Assembly: GCF_016802865.1 (NCBI RefSeq)
Contig: NZ_JAEVHM010000013.1
Coordinates: 1 to 64,000 of the forward strand
Length of the DNA stretch: 64,000 nucleotides
Reading direction: 5' to 3'
Source of the DNA: Micromonospora parastrephiae
GTDB taxonomy: Bacteria; Actinomycetota; Actinomycetes; Mycobacteriales; Micromonosporaceae
Position numbers and translations under genes: made by a program. Each line of letters begins with the position of its first letter. Position 1 is the first letter of the stretch. The notes beneath the pieces are model-generated. The model was given only the letters and a program-made list of their open reading frames with translations. It was not told where the DNA came from and did not search any database. Below, one piece after another: positions 63,405 to 64,000 of this stretch.

Positions 63405-64000
<596 letters not shown>

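Overview
The window is high-GC actinobacterial DNA. Start codons are a mix of ATG and GTG with AGGAGG-like ribosome sites. The gene content includes many secreted glycosidases with ricin-type (CBM13) or CBM2 modules, LacI/GntR-controlled sugar ABC transporters, a DUF574-type methyltransferase, an F420-reductase-like protein and a nickel superoxide dismutase. This fits a soil, plant-polymer-degrading member of the Micromonosporaceae (Micromonospora/Actinoplanes type); that assignment is an inference from content, not from a marker gene. Both ends of the window cut through genes.

Layout. 1-3.8 kb: a sugar-binding lipoprotein (cut at the left edge), a LacI regulator and a GH32-like intracellular glycosidase, with the same LacI-type operator in front of both targets. 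3.8-11.9 kb: a minus-strand operon with an RbsA-like ATPase, two permeases, a binding protein, a D-psicose/tagatose 3-epimerase-like enzyme and a secreted beta-helix/ricin protein. A 59-bp tandem duplication sits between the first two genes. 12.5-16 kb: a giant secreted ThuA/glucose-sorbosone-dehydrogenase-like/PKD/CBM/ricin protein. 16.2-25.4 kb: a deoxysugar or sugar-acid catabolic block (binding protein, two permeases, enolase-superfamily dehydratase, zinc alcohol dehydrogenase, KduD-like dehydrogenase), followed by a FadR-type GntR regulator, a ricin-esterase and an L-rhamnose-mutarotase-like gene. 25.4-35.9 kb: a VOC protein, MFS exporter, MarR regulator, two tandem luciferase-like oxidoreductases, an F420-reductase-like protein, a methyltransferase, a PaaX regulator, a CE1 esterase with CBM2 and a DHFR-like reductase. 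36-48 kb: a PLP decarboxylase, an FGGY kinase, a PotABCD-type transporter, a second LacI regulator and a GH67 alpha-glucuronidase. 48-64 kb: nickel SOD, an unassigned radical SAM protein, a GDSL esterase, a cupin, CBM2-GH30, GH95, a Na+/H+ antiporter, a DJ-1/PfpI protein, a beta-lactamase relic, FabH, a methyltransferase, a VOC protein and the end of a GH10 xylanase with CBM13.

How it works together. GH10, GH30, GH67, the acetyl- or feruloyl-type esterases and their binding modules look like a (glucurono)xylan toolkit. GH95, the mutarotase and the dehydratase/dehydrogenase operon suggest use of L-fucose/L-rhamnose-type sugars. The local regulators can be tied to targets through repeated palindromes: LacI-1 at 1545/2781, GntR at 22426/24928, MarR at 27939/27968 and LacI-2 at 43273/44521.

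Seven genes each need one extra base to restore a conserved protein: near 100, 4115, 9062, 28983, 46907, 51533 and 53334. All seven are single-base deletions, so base-level errors in this assembly are a serious possibility. Those genes are annotated as composites.
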